Shown piece after piece: positions 1 through 8,903 of a stretch of DNA of 64,000 bases (the stretch's first letter is position 1; each line of letters opens with the position of its first letter). The translations under genes and the position numbers were made by a program. Source of the stretch: Streptomyces marispadix (GTDB lineage Bacteria > Actinomycetota > Actinomycetes > Streptomycetales > Streptomycetaceae); NCBI RefSeq assembly GCF_022524345.1, contig NZ_JAKWJU010000002.1, forward strand, positions 2,356,001 through 2,420,000. The letters are read 5' to 3'. The notes under the pieces are model-generated. The model was not told the origin of the DNA. It worked only from the letters and a program-made list of their open reading frames with translations, and ran no database searches.

Positions 1-2
1 TC

Positions 3-353
3 CACGCCGACCTGCTGGTGGTGCGCCGCGGCGAGAAGGTCAACGTGGAGATCCCGATTCACGTCGAGGGTGAGCTGGCTCCCGGGCAGAACCTGCTGGA
101 GCACGTGCTGAACGCGCTGCCGGTCGAGGCCGAGGCCACTCACATCCCGGAGTCGGTCACGGTGTCCGTCGAGGGTCTCGACGCGGGCGACTCCGTCACC
201 GCCTACCAGATCAAGCTGCCGAAGGGCACGTCGCTGGCCGTCGAGGAGGACGACGTGGTGATCCAGGTGCTGGCGGCCCAGGCGGAGGAGCCCTCCGCCG
301 AGGAGGAGGCCGCGGGCGAGACGGAGGCCGCGGGCGAGGCCGCCTCCGAGTGA
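3..353 (+). CDS. rplY: 50S ribosomal protein L25/general stress protein Ctc, C-terminal part
   Basis: The gene enters the window from the left; the reading frame is open from base 3 and only the last ~117 residues are visible. L25/Ctc proteins bind 5S rRNA in the large ribosomal subunit. The visible part starts in the HADLLVVRRGEKV stretch and continues through the C-terminal TL5/Ctc beta domain (VNVEIPIHVEGE, VSVEGLDAGDS, IKLPKGTSL). It ends in an acidic Glu/Ala-rich tail (EEPSAEEEAAGETEAAGE) that is typical of the long actinobacterial form. pth follows on the same strand after 372 nt, the usual order in Streptomyces. Identity is confident; the start lies outside the window. Confidence 0.93.
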   Translation, partial: HADLLVVRRGEKVNVEIPIHVEGELAPGQNLLEHVLNALPVEAEATHIPESVTVSVEGLDAGDSVTAYQIKLPKGTSLAVEEDDVVIQVLAAQAEEPSAEEEAAGETEAAGEAASE

Positions 354-725
354 CGTCCGGCGGCGGCCCCGTTCCCGGGCACTCGCCCGGAAGCCGGTTC
401 CGGGGTCGCCTCCCGGAGCGTTCGTTCCGCGACGGTCCCGAACAGGACGTTCCCGGAACAGGGCGGTCGCGGACGAGACAGTCCCGAACGGGGAGCGGTC
501 CCGAACGGGGCTCTCCCGTCCGGGACTTGGCCCGGTCCGCCCCGGCCCGGTGCTGACCCTGGCGGTCGCGTCCCTGGTCCCGGCCAGGGGCGGTGACGTT
601 CCGGATCTGTTCTCCGACTGCCGCCGCGTTCCCCGGCCGCACGGGCCGTGCGGGGCGCGGCGGCGCTCGTTCCCACTGCCGTTGTACGCCGAAGGCTGGA
701 CGCCTGATTCCGAAGGGCCGCTGAG
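354..725. other. rplY-pth intergenic region with GTCCCGAAC repeats
   Basis: This stretch of 372 nt shows no convincing gene. It contains three copies of GTCCCGAAC (435-443, 481-489, 498-506) and related CCCGGAAC/CCCGTCC variants. The last copy forms the left arm of the hairpin annotated separately. A promoter for pth may lie in the final 100 nt, but no clear -35/-10 pair was picked out. Confidence 0.5.
498..526 (+). terminator. Stem-loop after rplY
   Basis: The arms GTCCCGAACGGG (498-509) and CCCGTCCGGGAC (515-526) pair over 12 positions with one mismatch around a 5-nt loop. There is no U-run, which is common for Streptomyces terminators. It lies 145 nt after the rplY stop and 200 nt before pth, so it may end the rplY transcript. 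Confidence 0.45.
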
Positions 726-1355
726 ATGACGACTGTTGCCGGTACGGGTGCCGCCGGTGCCGCGGACGGCCCGTCGGGTCCCTGGCTGATCGTGGGCCTG
801 GGCAACCCCGGCCCCGGGTACGCCGGCAACCGGCACAACATCGGTTTCATGGTCACCGATCTCCTCGCGTCCCGTATCGGGGGGAAGTTCAAGACCCACA
901 AGTCGCGTGCGCGAGTGCTGGAGGGCCGGTTCGGGCCGCCGGGATCGCCGTCGGGCCGCCGAGTGGTGCTCGCACAGCCGATGTCGTACATGAATCTCTC
1001 CGGCGGCCCCGTGACGGCGCTGCGGGACTTCTACAAGGTGCCGGTGGACCGGATCGTGGTCGTCCACGACGAGCTGGACATCGACTACGGCGTGCTGCGT
1101 CTCAAGCTGGGCGGCGGCGACAACGGGCACAACGGGCTCAAGTCCCTTACGAAGTCGCTGGGTCCGGGGTACTACCGGGTGCGGTTCGGCGTGGGCCGCC
1201 CGCCCGGACGGATGCCGGTCGCCGACTATGTGCTGAAGGACTTCTCCACGGCGGAACGCAAGGAGTTGGACTACTTCGCCGACCGGGCGGCTGACGCCGT
1301 GGAGTCGCTGGTGCTGGACGGCCTGGAGCGGGCACAGAGCACCTATAACTCGTAG
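726..1355 (+). CDS. pth: Peptidyl-tRNA hydrolase
   Basis: Pth releases tRNA from prematurely terminated peptidyl-tRNA in the cytoplasm. The protein has 209 residues, close to the usual ~190-200. Signature blocks are in order: [18 protein letters not shown] (catalytic His in NRHNIG), [21 protein letters not shown] and [12 protein letters not shown]. The ATG at 726 is preferred because the preceding frame is not protein-like; the N-terminus carries a ~16-residue Ala/Gly-rich leader. The stop TAG (1353-1355) is the first triplet of an 18-bp tandem repeat whose other copies read CAG at that position, so the repeat array is an in-frame extension blocked only by this stop (see repeat entry). Confidence 0.96.
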   Translation: MTTVAGTGAAGAADGPSGPWLIVGLGNPGPGYAGNRHNIGFMVTDLLASRIGGKFKTHKSRARVLEGRFGPPGSPSGRRVVLAQPMSYMNLSGGPVTALRDFYKVPVDRIVVVHDELDIDYGVLRLKLGGGDNGHNGLKSLTKSLGPGYYRVRFGVGRPPGRMPVADYVLKDFSTAERKELDYFADRAADAVESLVLDGLERAQSTYNS

Positions 1356-1424
1356 GGCACGCACGACTCGCAGGGCACGCACGCCTCGCAGAGCACGCAC
1401 GCCTCGCAGAGCACGCACGCCCTG
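1353..1424 (+). repeat. 18-bp tandem repeat x4 spanning the pth stop codon
   Basis: Four units start at 1353, 1371, 1389 and 1407. Units 2 and 3 read CAGGGCACGCACGCCTCG and CAGAGCACGCACGCCTCG. Unit 1 begins with TAG, the pth stop, where the others have CAG. The period is a multiple of three, so read-through would add GTHDSQ/GTHASQ-type hexapeptides; that frame stays open to a TGA at 1572-1574. Confidence 0.9.
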
Positions 1425-1605
1425 CTGAGCGCGCACATTCAACTCGCCTCCCCTGCAATGGAGTCGGCGACTCCGGGGTCACACCCACCCATGCGGCACC
1501 GCTTCCCGATCGGTGCTTTACGGGAGGACCCGGGCGGATCGGCATTCGACGCCCAAGCAGGGCGCGGAGGTTGACCCTCTGGGCGATCTGCCCAAGGATC
1601 CGGCC

Positions 1606-2181
1606 ATGTCCTCCTCGACGTCCTCTTCCACGGGTACCGGCAGAGCCAGAAGGCGCAGCCGCACTCGCCGGGCAGGGGAGAGCATGTTCGGCGTGCTGCT
1701 GCTGACGCGGAACATCGTGCTGACCCTCGTGGCGGTGCTGCTTCTCGTAGCGGGCGGCTGGACGTCCTGGCAGACGGCCGGACCGGCGCTCACGGGAGAT
1801 GTGCGGGGCACGGTACGCATCGCGAAGTGCGGCGAGGAGGAGTGCGCCGGAACGTTCATCCCCGAGGCGGGCGGCGGCAGTTCGGCCGGTGCGAACGGTT
1901 CCGCCGGTTCGAGCGGTTCGCGGGTGCGGAAGGTGACGATCGCCGAGTCCGCGTCCGGCACGGTCGGCGAACGGCTCCAGGTGGCGCTGCGCCCGGGCAC
2001 CGGGGAGGCCGTACGGACGGGACCGTCGGGCGCCCTCTACGGCGCGGTGCCGCTGGGAGGTTCGCTGGTGCTGGCGGCGCTCGTCTTCGTCGGCGGTATG
2101 CGCATGAAACGTACGGCGCTGGTGCTGGGACTGCTGGGCGTGGCGCTGATGGGCGCCTCCTGGGCGGTTCTCACGTTCTGA
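1606..2181 (+). CDS. Small membrane protein of unknown function
   Basis: I do not recognise a named family. From the ATG at 1606 the protein has 191 residues; the frame is open to 1513, but that extension has no membrane or domain character. A basic, Ser/Arg-rich N-terminus (RARRRSRTRRAG) is followed by a first transmembrane helix (LLLTRNIVLTLVAVLLLVAG). Then comes a ~90-residue probably extracytoplasmic segment with a close Cys pair (KCGEEEC) and a Gly/Ser-rich linker, and finally two C-terminal hydrophobic helices. The positive-inside rule suggests a cytoplasmic N-terminus. It sits between pth and the convergent ppc. A structural or regulatory envelope role is only a guess. Confidence 0.7.
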   Translation: MSSSTSSSTGTGRARRRSRTRRAGESMFGVLLLTRNIVLTLVAVLLLVAGGWTSWQTAGPALTGDVRGTVRIAKCGEEECAGTFIPEAGGGSSAGANGSAGSSGSRVRKVTIAESASGTVGERLQVALRPGTGEAVRTGPSGALYGAVPLGGSLVLAALVFVGGMRMKRTALVLGLLGVALMGASWAVLTF

Positions 2182-2292
2182 CGAGGCGCCTGAAGTGCCA
2201 TGACAGCGGCGGCCGTCGAACGCGCGGCGCCGCCGCGGCGGGGACTTCCCCACCAGCGGCGGCGCTCTGAGGCCGGCGGCTCCTCCTCCGCG

Positions 2293-5244
2293 TCAGCCGG
2301 TGTTGCGCAGCCCCGCCGCGACGCCGTTGACCGTCAGCAGCAGCGCCCGGCTGAGCATCTGATCGGGCTCCTCGCCGCGTTCCGCCGCGGCACGCTGCCG
2401 GTGCAGCAGCGTCACCTGGAGGTACGACAGCGGGTCGAGGTAGGCGTCGCGGATGGCGAACGTCTGCTTCAATACCGGGCTGGCGTCCAGCAGTTCACGC
2501 TCCCCGGTGATGCCCAGCACCTCCCGCACGGTCAGGTCGTGCTCGGCGCGGATGGTCTCGAAGACGTGCTTGAGTTCGCCGGGCACCAGGGTGTCGACGT
2601 AGTGCTGTGCGATGCGCAGATCCGTCTTGGCCAGGGTCATCTCGACGTTGGCGAGGAAGTTGCGGAAGAAGTGCCAGTGCTCGTGGGCCTCTTGGAGCAC
2701 CCCGTCGAGCCCGGCCTCCCGTGCCGCCTTCAGCCCGGTCCCGACGCCGTACCAGCCGGGCACGATCTGCCGTGACTGCGTCCAGCCGAACACCCAGGGG
2801 ATGGCGCGCAGTCCGTCGAGTCCGGCGCCGCTGTCGGGCCGCCGCGAGGGCCGGGAGCCCAGATGGAGTTCGGCGAGCTGGTCCACGGGCGTGGAGGCGA
2901 AGAAGTACGCGGGCAGATCCGGGTCCTCCACGAGCCGCCGGTACGCGCCGTGCGCCGCGTCGGAGACGGTGTCCATGGCCGCGTCCCAGCGCGCGAGCGC
3001 CTCGTCGGACTGGCGGGGCGCGGTGTGCAGCGCGGACGCCTGGAGCGTGGCCGCGACGGTCAGCTCCAGGTTCTCCCTCGCCAGCGACGGCACGAGGTAC
3101 TTGTCCGAGATGACCTCGCCCTGCTCGGTGACCTTGATCTCGCCTTCGAGGGTGCCCCAGGGCTGGGCGAGGATCGCGTCGTGGGTGGGGCCGCCGCCGC
3201 GTCCCACGGTGCCGCCGCGTCCGTGGAAGAGCCGCAGCCGTACGCCGTGCCGGTGCGCCACGTCGCGCAGCCGCCGCTGTGCACGGTGGATCTCCCACTG
3301 CGAGGTGGTGATCCCGCCGAACTTGGAGGAGTCGGAGTAGCCGAGCATGACCTCCTGGAGGTCGCCGCGCAGCGAGACGAGCTTGCGGTAGGAGGGGTCG
3401 GAGAGCATCGCGTCGAGGAGTTCGTCGGCGATCTTCAGCTCGTCCGTGGTCTCCAGCAGCGGGACGATGCCGATGTTCGCCCAGCCCGCGTGCAGGTCGA
3501 CCAGGCCCGCCTCACGGGCCAGCACCGCGGCGGCGAACACGTCGTCCGCGCCCTGGCACATGGAGATGATGTACGACTCCACGACCTCCGGACCGAAGGT
3601 CTCCAGCGCCTTGCGGACGGTGGTGAACACACCGAGGGTCTTCGCCCCCGCGGCGTCCAGCGGCGCCGGCGACGGCGACAGCGGACGCCGGGAGCGCAGC
3701 TCCTTGGCGAGCAGGCGCTGCCGGTAGTCGCGGGGCATGTCGATGTAGCGCCAGGACTCCTCGCCGAGACGGTCGAAGAGCTGGCCGAGGGCGTGGTGAT
3801 GGGCGTCCGCGTGCTCGCGCACGTCCATGGTGGCGAGCTGGAGCCCGAACGCCGCGAGAGTGCGCAGCACACGCTCCAGCCGCCCGTCCGCGACGAGTTC
3901 ACCGCGATGAGCGCGCAGCGACGTCTGCAACAGCATCAGGTCGTCGACGAGTTCGGCGGTGCCGAGATAGTCCCGCCCGTCCACGTGCGGAGCCCCCGAG
4001 GCGAGGCGGTCGCGGGTGTTGAGCAGCTTCTGCCGTACGCAGGTGGCCTTGAGGCGGTACGGCTCCTCTGCGTTGAGCCGCTTGTAGCGCGGGCTGATCT
4101 CGGGAAGCCGCTCCAGGTCGCGGCTGAGGGAGTCGAGCAGTTCGCTGGTGGCGCCGCTGTTGCGGATGGAGTTGGACAGGGCGCCGCGCAGCTCGTCGAT
4201 GTGCTCCAGGGCGTCGGTGATGCCGTGCTCGTGCTGGAGCAGCAGCACCTCCCACGTCACCTCGGGGGTGACGTTGGGGTTGCCGTCCCGGTCGCCGCCG
4301 ATCCAGGTGCCGAACGTCAGCGGCCGGGTGCCGGTGGGAAGGGGCGCCCCTGCACGCTCCAGCTCCGCGGCGAGGTCCTCCAGCACGTCGCCGACGGCGC
4401 CGCGGTGCAGCTCGTCCAGGTAGTAGACGGCGTTACGCGCCTCGTCGGCCGGTTCGGGCCGTGCGACGCGCAACTCGTCGGTCTGCCACACCAGGTCGAC
4501 GTTCTCGGCGAGACGCAGATCCGTACGGCTGCGCTCCAGCGGGTCGGTGTGCTCCAGCAGTTCGGCGATCTTGCGGAGCTTGGTGAGTACGGAGCGCCGC
4601 GCGGCCTCCGTGGGATGCGCGGTGAAGACGGGCCGCACGCCCAGGTGCCGCACCGTCTCGGCGAGGTGCGCGGGGTCGGCGTCCTTGAGCATGTCGGCGG
4701 TGCGGGAGAGGTTCCCGCCTTCGGCGGCACGCCGGGCACGCAGCTCCCGGCCGCGGTGCACCTGCTCGGTGACGTTCGCGAGATGGAAGTACGTGGAGAA
4801 GGCCCGTACGAGCTTCGTCGCCGTCTCCAGGTCGGTCTGGCCCAGCAGGGCGGCGGCGGCCTCCCCGTCGCTGCGCGTGAGGGCCCTCACCCGCTCGACC
4901 AGATCGAGCAGTTCCCTGCCCTCCTGGCGTACGAGGGTCTCGCCCAGCAGATCGCCGAGGCGGCGGATGTCGGCGCGCAGCGCGCTGGCGGACTCTGCTT
5001 CGGCAGCGGTCTCGGGAGAGGTCTCGGGGGCTGCCGCGGCGGTGTCGGCGGCGCGGCCCGAGGCGGTCTCGGCGCTGTCGGCGGGGCCGGTGTTCCTTCC
5101 GGCGGGGGTCTGCGAGGGCTTGTCCACAGGGTTCTCCGAGGCGGAGTCGGAAGCGGTCGCGGCATCGGTCCCGTGGCCGGGTCCGGACCCGTCTCCGCCC
5201 TGCCGGCGGCGGATCTCGGCACGGCTCACTTCGGCGCTGCTCAC
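2293..5244 (-). CDS. ppc: Phosphoenolpyruvate carboxylase with an N-terminal extension
   Basis: PEPC makes oxaloacetate from phosphoenolpyruvate and bicarbonate, the main anaplerotic reaction in streptomycetes. Hallmarks are VFTAHPTEA (catalytic His near residue 210), [43 protein letters not shown] and the C-terminal [13 protein letters not shown]. The GTG at 5244 was chosen because AAGGAG lies 8 nt upstream; an ATG at 5265 would overlap that ribosome-binding site. This gives 983 residues. The conserved body starts only at about residue 88 ([23 protein letters not shown]); the preceding segment is a low-complexity Ala/Glu/Thr/Ser tail, while typical relatives begin nearly at this point. The gene is convergent with the small membrane protein. 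Confidence 0.96.
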   Translation of the reverse strand: MSSAEVSRAEIRRRQGGDGSGPGHGTDAATASDSASENPVDKPSQTPAGRNTGPADSAETASGRAADTAAAAPETSPETAAEAESASALRADIRRLGDLLGETLVRQEGRELLDLVERVRALTRSDGEAAAALLGQTDLETATKLVRAFSTYFHLANVTEQVHRGRELRARRAAEGGNLSRTADMLKDADPAHLAETVRHLGVRPVFTAHPTEAARRSVLTKLRKIAELLEHTDPLERSRTDLRLAENVDLVWQTDELRVARPEPADEARNAVYYLDELHRGAVGDVLEDLAAELERAGAPLPTGTRPLTFGTWIGGDRDGNPNVTPEVTWEVLLLQHEHGITDALEHIDELRGALSNSIRNSGATSELLDSLSRDLERLPEISPRYKRLNAEEPYRLKATCVRQKLLNTRDRLASGAPHVDGRDYLGTAELVDDLMLLQTSLRAHRGELVADGRLERVLRTLAAFGLQLATMDVREHADAHHHALGQLFDRLGEESWRYIDMPRDYRQRLLAKELRSRRPLSPSPAPLDAAGAKTLGVFTTVRKALETFGPEVVESYIISMCQGADDVFAAAVLAREAGLVDLHAGWANIGIVPLLETTDELKIADELLDAMLSDPSYRKLVSLRGDLQEVMLGYSDSSKFGGITTSQWEIHRAQRRLRDVAHRHGVRLRLFHGRGGTVGRGGGPTHDAILAQPWGTLEGEIKVTEQGEVISDKYLVPSLARENLELTVAATLQASALHTAPRQSDEALARWDAAMDTVSDAAHGAYRRLVEDPDLPAYFFASTPVDQLAELHLGSRPSRRPDSGAGLDGLRAIPWVFGWTQSRQIVPGWYGVGTGLKAAREAGLDGVLQEAHEHWHFFRNFLANVEMTLAKTDLRIAQHYVDTLVPGELKHVFETIRAEHDLTVREVLGITGERELLDASPVLKQTFAIRDAYLDPLSYLQVTLLHRQRAAAERGEEPDQMLSRALLLTVNGVAAGLRNTG

Positions 5245-5383
5245 AGGTGAGGCTCCTTGCGGCATTTGCTTCGGGCAGGTCACGGACCGCGCTGTCCGAC
5301 GCTCCCCAGGATATGCGCGGGCGGCTGCCGGACCGGCGCGACGTCCGATGGGTGAGCACGCACCCGTCTGCCCCACGCCCCCC

Positions 5384-5440
5384 TTGCTAGGCCTGTGAGG
5401 GCTGCCATACTTACGATGCCGTAGGTTACGGTTCCGTAGG
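5384..5440 (+). promoter_or_regulatory. Desaturase promoter with doubled TetR-type operator
   Basis: Two 15-mers lie head to tail: TTACGATGCCGTAGG (5411-5425) and TTACGGTTCCGTAGG (5426-5440). Each contains the inverted repeat TACG-N4-CGTA, the size and symmetry of TetR-family half-sites. A possible sigma-70-type promoter, TTGCTA (5384-5389) and TACTTA (5408-5413) with 18-nt spacing, abuts the first copy, so bound protein would block initiation. The TetR gene downstream of the desaturase is the obvious candidate ligand-responsive repressor; that link is inferred. Confidence 0.65.
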
Positions 5441-5509
5441 ACTTGCGTGGGCACGAGACGCGAAAAGTGCACGACGCGCAGCCCCTTACCGCTCTGACAA
5501 GGGACATCT

Positions 5510-6520
5510 ATGACCACCAGCCCCCCGGACGTACTCGACAGCTCCCCCGACACCCGTAGGAAACCCGGCTCCGACGCCCCGGACTCCCCCGTCGTGGTCT
5601 CCGCGACGCTGGGCGGCGAGAAGCGCCGCTCGGTGGAGCAGATCGCGCTGCTGGCCTTCATCGTGGTCCCCTTCGTGGCACTGCTCGCCGCGGTGCCGCT
5701 GATGTGGGGATGGGGGGTGAGCTGGCTGGACCTCGGCCTGCTCACGGCCATGTACTTCATCGGCTGCCACGGCATCACGGTCGGCTTCCACCGCTACTTC
5801 ACCCACGGCTCCTTCAAGGCGAAGAGGCCGCTGCGGATCGCACTCGCCGTCCTCGGCTCACTGGCCGTGGAGGGCCCGGTGGTGCGCTGGGTCGCCGACC
5901 ACCGCAAGCACCACAAGTTCTCCGACGCCGAGGGCGACCCCCACTCGCCGTGGCGCTATGGCGAGACCGTCCCCGCCCTGATGAAGGGCCTGTGGTGGGC
6001 GCACGTCGGCTGGATGTTCGACGAGGAGCAGACCCCGCAGCACAAGTACGCACCCGACCTGATCAAGGACCCCGCGATCCGCGCCGTCTCGAAGCAGTTC
6101 GTGCTGTGGACGACGGTGTCGCTGCTGCTGCCCGCCGTGATCGGCGCTCTGGCGACGATGTCCTGGCAGGGCGCGCTGACGGCCTTCTTCTGGGGTTCGC
6201 TCGTGCGTGTGGCGCTGCTGCACCACGTCACCTGGTCCATCAACTCCATCTGCCACGCCGTGGGCAAGCGGCCGTTCAAGTCCCGTGACAAGTCGGGCAA
6301 CGTGTGGTGGCTGGCGATCCTGTCCTGCGGCGAGTCCTGGCACAACCTGCACCACGCGGACCCGACGAGCGCCCGCCACGGTGTGGAGCGCGGCCAACTC
6401 GACTCCAGCGCCCGGATCATCCGCTGGATGGAGCTCGCGGGCTGGGCGTACGACGTGCGCTGGCCGGCCCGTTCGCGTATCGACTCCCGCCGCAAGGAGC
6501 CGTCTCGCCAAGCGGCATGA
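5510..6520 (+). CDS. Acyl-CoA desaturase (membrane di-iron fatty acid desaturase)
   Basis: This integral membrane enzyme would introduce a double bond (probably delta-9) into acyl-CoA or acyl-lipid chains and so tune membrane fluidity. It has 336 residues and four hydrophobic helices. The three histidine clusters that bind the di-iron centre are visible: [16 protein letters not shown] and HNLHHADP. The ATG at 5510 follows GACAAGGGACATCT. The N-terminal ~45 residues are Ser/Pro-rich and probably cytoplasmic. The stop overlaps the ATG of the following TetR regulator (ATGA), indicating translational coupling. Control by that regulator through the doubled operator is likely. Confidence 0.93.
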   Translation: MTTSPPDVLDSSPDTRRKPGSDAPDSPVVVSATLGGEKRRSVEQIALLAFIVVPFVALLAAVPLMWGWGVSWLDLGLLTAMYFIGCHGITVGFHRYFTHGSFKAKRPLRIALAVLGSLAVEGPVVRWVADHRKHHKFSDAEGDPHSPWRYGETVPALMKGLWWAHVGWMFDEEQTPQHKYAPDLIKDPAIRAVSKQFVLWTTVSLLLPAVIGALATMSWQGALTAFFWGSLVRVALLHHVTWSINSICHAVGKRPFKSRDKSGNVWWLAILSCGESWHNLHHADPTSARHGVERGQLDSSARIIRWMELAGWAYDVRWPARSRIDSRRKEPSRQAA

Positions 6521-7215
6521 TGGAGTCTGTGCCGACCGATGACAGCACCGCCAAACCCGCAAGAGGGGCGGCAAGGGCCGCCAAGAAGGAGAAGCGCGCC
6601 GCACGTCGCCGGATGAGCGGCAAGGAGCGCCGCGAGCAGCTTCTCGACATCGGACGTGCCCTGTTCGCCGAACGGGGCTTCGAGGGCACGTCCGTCGAGG
6701 AGATCGCGGCGAAGGCGGGCGTCTCCAAGCCGGTGGTGTACGAGCATTTCGGCGGCAAGGAAGGTCTCTACGCGGTCGTCATCGACCGTGAGATGCGACA
6801 GCTCCTGGACATGGTGACGGGTGCCCTCACCGGGGGGCACCCACGGGAGCTGCTGGAGCAGGCGGCGTTCGCACTGCTCGACTACATCGACGTCTACACG
6901 GACGGTTTCCGCATCCTCGTACGCGATTCGCCCGTCGCACAGTCGACGGGCAACTTCGCGTCCCTGATCAGCGACATCGCCACACAGGTCGAGGACATCC
7001 TGGGCCGGGAGTTCAAGTCCCGCGGCTTCGATCCGAAGCTGTCGCCGCTCTACGCGCAGGCGCTGGTCGGCATGGTGGCCCTCACCGGCCAGTGGTGGCT
7101 GAACGTACGCAAGCCGAAGAAGGCCGAAGTCGCCGCGCATCTCGTCAACTTGGCGTGGCACGGCCTGGACGGGCTGGAGGCGAGGCCGAGGCTGATAGGC
7201 CACCGGCGAAGCTGA
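6517..7215 (+). CDS. TetR-family transcriptional regulator (probable desaturase repressor)
   Basis: The 232-residue protein has a ~35-residue Lys/Arg/Ala-rich N-terminal arm, then a classic TetR helix-turn-helix (RREQLLDIGRALFAERGFE, TSVEEIAAKAGVSKPVVYEHFGGKEGLY). A ~150-residue C-terminal effector domain follows. The ATG at 6517 overlaps the desaturase stop (ATGA), so the two genes are coupled. Autoregulation with the desaturase through the TACG-N4-CGTA sites is expected. Regulators of this kind paired with desaturases usually sense acyl-CoA; the ligand here is inferred from context only. Confidence 0.9.
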   Translation: MMESVPTDDSTAKPARGAARAAKKEKRAARRRMSGKERREQLLDIGRALFAERGFEGTSVEEIAAKAGVSKPVVYEHFGGKEGLYAVVIDREMRQLLDMVTGALTGGHPRELLEQAAFALLDYIDVYTDGFRILVRDSPVAQSTGNFASLISDIATQVEDILGREFKSRGFDPKLSPLYAQALVGMVALTGQWWLNVRKPKKAEVAAHLVNLAWHGLDGLEARPRLIGHRRS

Positions 7216-7260
7216 CCCTCTCATTCCATCGAGTGCACGCCTGGACACAGGCCGCAACGG

Positions 7261-7626
7261 CGCGACGCCTGGCACGGACCCTGTACCGATCTGCTGGAGA
7301 CGCACCCGGGGCCGCTCGTCGTGCCGGCCCTGGCAATCGCCGAGGTGGCTCATCTCGTGGAGCGACGCCTCGGCCCGCGGACGGAGTTGCTGCTCGCTCA
7401 GGACTTCGCCGAGGGAGCCTTCAGTGCCGAACCGGTGCGGCCCGAGGACTGGCTGCGCATAGCCGAACTGACCGCGCAGTACGTCGGCTTCCCCCTCGGC
7501 ATAGTCGACGCATCCGTGATCGCATGCGCCGAACGCCTCGGAGCCGCCGAAGTGGCCACCGTCGACCGCAACCACTTCAGCGCTGTCCGGCCCCGGCATG
7601 TCCCGGGATTCACACTGCTCCCCTGA
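7261..7626 (+). pseudogene. 5'-decayed PIN-domain (VapC-like) gene
   Basis: From about 7261 the frame reads RDAWHGPCTDLLETHPGPLVVPALAIAEVAHLVERR and continues to GIVDASVIACAERL and VATVDRNHF. This is the body of a VapC-type PIN ribonuclease, with the second acidic residue (Glu in IAEV) and later Asp residues present. The usual N-terminus with the first catalytic Asp (VDTS/VDTG) is missing from this frame; a DTG-like triplet exists upstream in another frame (around 7244). The first start codon in frame is GTG at 7321, already inside the domain. No VapB antitoxin gene lies next to it. It is therefore probably an inactive remnant of a toxin-antitoxin pair. Confidence 0.65.
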
Positions 7627-7650
7627 CGGTTCCGCGGGGCCGGCACGTTC

Positions 7651-7682
7651 GTATCAGGTCAGCGGCGTACCAGGTCAGCGGG
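7651..7682 (-). repeat. 16-bp direct duplication at the pip stop codon
   Basis: The units are GTATCAGGTCAGCGGC (7651-7666) and GTACCAGGTCAGCGGG (7667-7682) on the + strand. The second contains the stop (TGA on the minus strand, 7675-7677) of the proline iminopeptidase gene, so the duplication places a second in-line TGA just downstream. Confidence 0.75.
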
Positions 7683-8646
7683 AGGCGAACTCGTCGAGCG
7701 CCGTGCGGATTTCGGCGCTCATGGCGTCGCTGCCGAGATGGCCGGCGTCCTCCACGACGACGAGGCGGGCACCGGGCCAGGCGCGTGCCAGTTCCCAGGC
7801 GGTGGCGAGCGGTCCGCCCATGTCGAAGCGCCCGTGGATGAGCACCGCGGGGATGTTCGCGAGGCGCCCTGCCTCCCTGATGAGCGCGCCCTCCTCCAGC
7901 CACGCTCCGTTGGAGAAGTAGTGCGCGGCGATACGGACGAGGGCGTGCCGGGCGGCGTCCGGCCGGTCCGAGAAGGGCTTCTCGGCGTCGCTCGGCGTCT
8001 CCATGGACAGCACGGTGTCCTCCCACCGGCACCACTCGTGGGCGGCCTCGGCCCTCACCGCCGGGTCCAGGTCGGCCATGCGCTCCGCGTACGCCGCGAG
8101 GACGTCGGGGAGGGTCGCGTCGCGGCCCGCCTCGGGCACGGCGTCACGGAAACGCCGCCACTCCTCGGGGAAGAACAGCCTGGCGCCCCGGTAGAGCCAG
8201 TCGATCTCGGAGCGCCGGGTGGTGGTGACGGCGGGAATCACGATCTCCGAGACGCGGTCCGGGTGCCGCTGGGCGTAGGCGAGTATCAGCGTGGAGCCCC
8301 ATGAGCCGCCGAAGAGCAGCCAGCGCTCGATGTCCAGGTGGCGGCGCAGGAGTTCCATGTCGGCGACCAGATGGCCGGTGGTGTTGGAGGTCAGGTCCGT
8401 GGAGGGGTCGGCGGCGTGCGGGGTGCTGCGTCCGCACTGGCGCTGGTCGAAGAGGACCACCTTGTAGCGGTCGGGGTCGAAGCGCCTGCGTGCGACCGTG
8501 CCGCAGCCCGAGCCGGGGCCACCGTGCACGACGAGGGCGGGCTTGCCGTCGGGGTTGCCGCAGACTTCCCAGTAGATGCGGTTGCCGTCACCGACGTCGA
8601 GCATCCCGTGGTCGTACGGCTCGATGGGCGGGTGGAGCGAGTTCAC
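7675..8646 (-). CDS. pip: Proline iminopeptidase (alpha/beta hydrolase, S33)
   Basis: The enzyme removes N-terminal proline from peptides. The N-terminal block EPYDHGMLDVGDGNRIYWEVCGNP is diagnostic for the family, followed by the oxyanion motif HGGPGSGC, nucleophile elbow GGSWGS, acid in HGRFDMGGP and His in VEDAGHLGSDA. The GTG at 8646 has GGAAGG 11 nt upstream and gives 323 residues, the usual length; an upstream ATG at 8694 would add 16 unconserved residues. Cytoplasmic, no signal peptide. It is convergent with the PIN remnant and ends in a short duplication around its stop. Confidence 0.93.
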   Translation of the reverse strand: MNSLHPPIEPYDHGMLDVGDGNRIYWEVCGNPDGKPALVVHGGPGSGCGTVARRRFDPDRYKVVLFDQRQCGRSTPHAADPSTDLTSNTTGHLVADMELLRRHLDIERWLLFGGSWGSTLILAYAQRHPDRVSEIVIPAVTTTRRSEIDWLYRGARLFFPEEWRRFRDAVPEAGRDATLPDVLAAYAERMADLDPAVRAEAAHEWCRWEDTVLSMETPSDAEKPFSDRPDAARHALVRIAAHYFSNGAWLEEGALIREAGRLANIPAVLIHGRFDMGGPLATAWELARAWPGARLVVVEDAGHLGSDAMSAEIRTALDEFASR

Positions 8647-8836
8647 TTTGCGGCAGCCCTTCCGGCTTGCAGGGTTGGGAACGACCGTAAGCATGATGGT
8701 GTGTCAGGGCGCGGCGATCCAGTGGCTGATCGAGATGCGGCCCAAGCCGGGATGAAAGCGCAACGTACGGACGCCGCAGTCCAGTTGGGCGGCGTGCGCA
8801 CGGTCGGGAGGCGGCGGGCGGGCGGCGGAAACCGCC

Positions 8837-8884
8837 GGGGCTCGGAGGCTCGGAAGCCCAAGGGTTCGGAGGCTCGGAAGCCCA
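8837..8884. repeat. 24-bp tandem repeat downstream of the VOC gene
   Basis: Two units, 8837-8860 and 8861-8884, share CGGAGGCTCGGAAGCCCA. They begin 20 nt beyond the stop of the minus-strand VOC gene (8904). Bases 8695-8903 hold no convincing gene. Confidence 0.75.
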
Positions 8885-8903
8885 GGGCCCGGCGGCTCCA
8901 GGC

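Noticed and set aside
2863..5250. Long open frame on the + strand opposite ppc (795 residues)
   Set aside because: It is the antisense shadow of a well-conserved PEPC gene; the sequence has no domain features and its openness reflects high GC at third positions.
5245..5778. Upstream in-frame extension of ppc
   Set aside because: It would run through the desaturase promoter and its N-terminus; GTG 5244 has a proper ribosome-binding site.
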